Shown: positions 15,025 through 15,424 of the stretch, piece by piece
Position numbering within the stretch: position 1 is the first letter of the stretch
Layout: each line of letters opens with the position of its first letter
Assembly (NCBI GenBank): GCA_020430005.1
Contig: JAGQKQ010000019.1
Span: forward strand, 1-15,424
DNA length: 15,424 nucleotides
DNA from: Candidatus Omnitrophota bacterium
Lineage (GTDB): Bacteria; Omnitrophota; Gorgyraeia; Zapsychrales; Zapsychraceae
Direction: 5' to 3'
Translations under genes and position numbers: made by a program
The notes under the pieces: generated by a model
Database searches by the model: none
What the model was told of the DNA's origin: nothing
What the model saw: the letters and a program-made list of their open reading frames with translations, nothing else

Positions 15025-15424
15025 ATGTTAAAATTCGGTGTTGTTGGATATGGTTATTGGGGACCGAATATTGTCCGAAACTTAATGACAATTAAGGAAG
15101 CGGGTCTGCGGTATGTTTGCGATCAAAATCCCAAGGCCTTAGAAAAAGCCAAAGCGCTTTATCCGCATGTTCAAGTGACCTCAGAATATGATGATTTAAT
15201 TAACGATCCGGATATTGATGCGATCGCGATTATCACTCCTGTTTTTGCGCATTACACTCTTGCCCGTAAGGCCTTAGAGGCCGGAAAACATATTTTTATC
15301 GAAAAACCGTTTACGGCGAATACCAAAGACGGCCGGGAACTTATTGAACTGGCGGATAAAAACAATCTGATCATTATGGTTGATCACACCTTTGTTTTCA
15401 CCGGCGCCGTACAAAAGATGAAAG
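15025..15424 (+). CDS. Gfo/Idh/MocA-family NAD(P)-dependent sugar oxidoreductase (3' partial)
   Basis: The gene runs off the right edge; 133 residues are visible. The N-terminal Rossmann fold shows GYGYWG (8-13, the GxGxxG dinucleotide loop), then DPDIDAIAIITP (61-72), HYTLARKALEAGKHIFIEKPFT (76-97) with the catalytic EKP motif at 93-95, and a strand ending MVDHTFVF (118-125). GYGYWGPN starts are common in family members of surface polysaccharide and nucleotide-sugar pathways, such as WbpB/WlbA-like dehydrogenases, but the substrate cannot be set without the C-terminal half. ATG at 15025 is used. In-frame GTG at 15019 and TTG at 15001 are possible alternatives; a GGGGG run precedes the TTG. 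A promoter at 14922-14950 suggests the gene heads its own unit, perhaps for surface glycan synthesis. Confidence 0.88.
   Translation, partial: MLKFGVVGYGYWGPNIVRNLMTIKEAGLRYVCDQNPKALEKAKALYPHVQVTSEYDDLINDPDIDAIAIITPVFAHYTLARKALEAGKHIFIEKPFTANTKDGRELIELADKNNLIIMVDHTFVFTGAVQKMK

Noticed and set aside
1..15424. CRISPR arrays, tRNA or rRNA genes, transposases, phage or defence genes
   Set aside because: No regularly spaced repeats, tRNA-like cloverleaf or rRNA stretch, and no protein motifs of these systems were seen on either strand.

Overview
This window looks like chromosomal DNA of an uncultured Gram-negative bacterium. The gene styles fit Candidatus Omnitrophota (OP3) or a related PVC-group lineage: an oversized multidomain membrane ORF, a DUF4190-pilin hybrid, pseudopilins beside TPR/coiled-coil proteins, and a TMTC-like TPR glycosyltransferase. 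That placement is inference from gene content; no rRNA or ribosomal protein marker is present.

Layout: (1) Bases 1-2912 hold the 3' part of a very long AT-rich plus-strand gene, open to the left edge. It encodes an acyl carrier protein (ACP) domain, a polytopic membrane domain resembling Mpv17/PMP22, a part resembling TraB/PrgY, and two internal signal-peptide-like segments. (2) A good sigma70-type promoter (2945-2973) precedes a two-gene unit: a GH94-like glycoside phosphorylase and a lipoprotein with a probable carbohydrate-binding beta-sandwich. (3) A 27-bp perfect inverted repeat (6359-6453) follows and supplies the lipoprotein stop codon. (4) A DUF4190-pilin hybrid (6468-7049) converges on the mismatch-repair genes. 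(5) mutS and mutL lie on the minus strand, mutS first; between them are overlapping inverted repeats that could cover the mutL ribosome binding site. (6) A divergent plus-strand cluster (11725-14861) encodes a secreted TPR/coiled-coil protein, a type IV pilin-like protein and a GT-C glycosyltransferase with C-terminal TPRs. (7) A separate promoter drives a Gfo/Idh/MocA oxidoreductase cut by the right edge.

MutS and MutL together form the replication-error repair machinery; MutL carries the endonuclease motif expected where there is no MutH. The phosphorylase would split a beta-linked glucoside or chito-oligosaccharide with phosphate in the cytoplasm. Its partner lipoprotein would act outside the inner membrane, so a role in glycan capture is possible but unproven. 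The last cluster suggests assembly and possibly glycosylation of a cell-surface structure, and the terminal oxidoreductase resembles enzymes of surface nucleotide-sugar synthesis.

The most unusual items are the chimeric first gene, the two-state structure between mutS and mutL, the inverted-repeat element, and the DUF4190-pilin fusion. No rRNA, tRNA, CRISPR array, transposase or phage gene was seen. No intergenic gap exceeds 300 bases.
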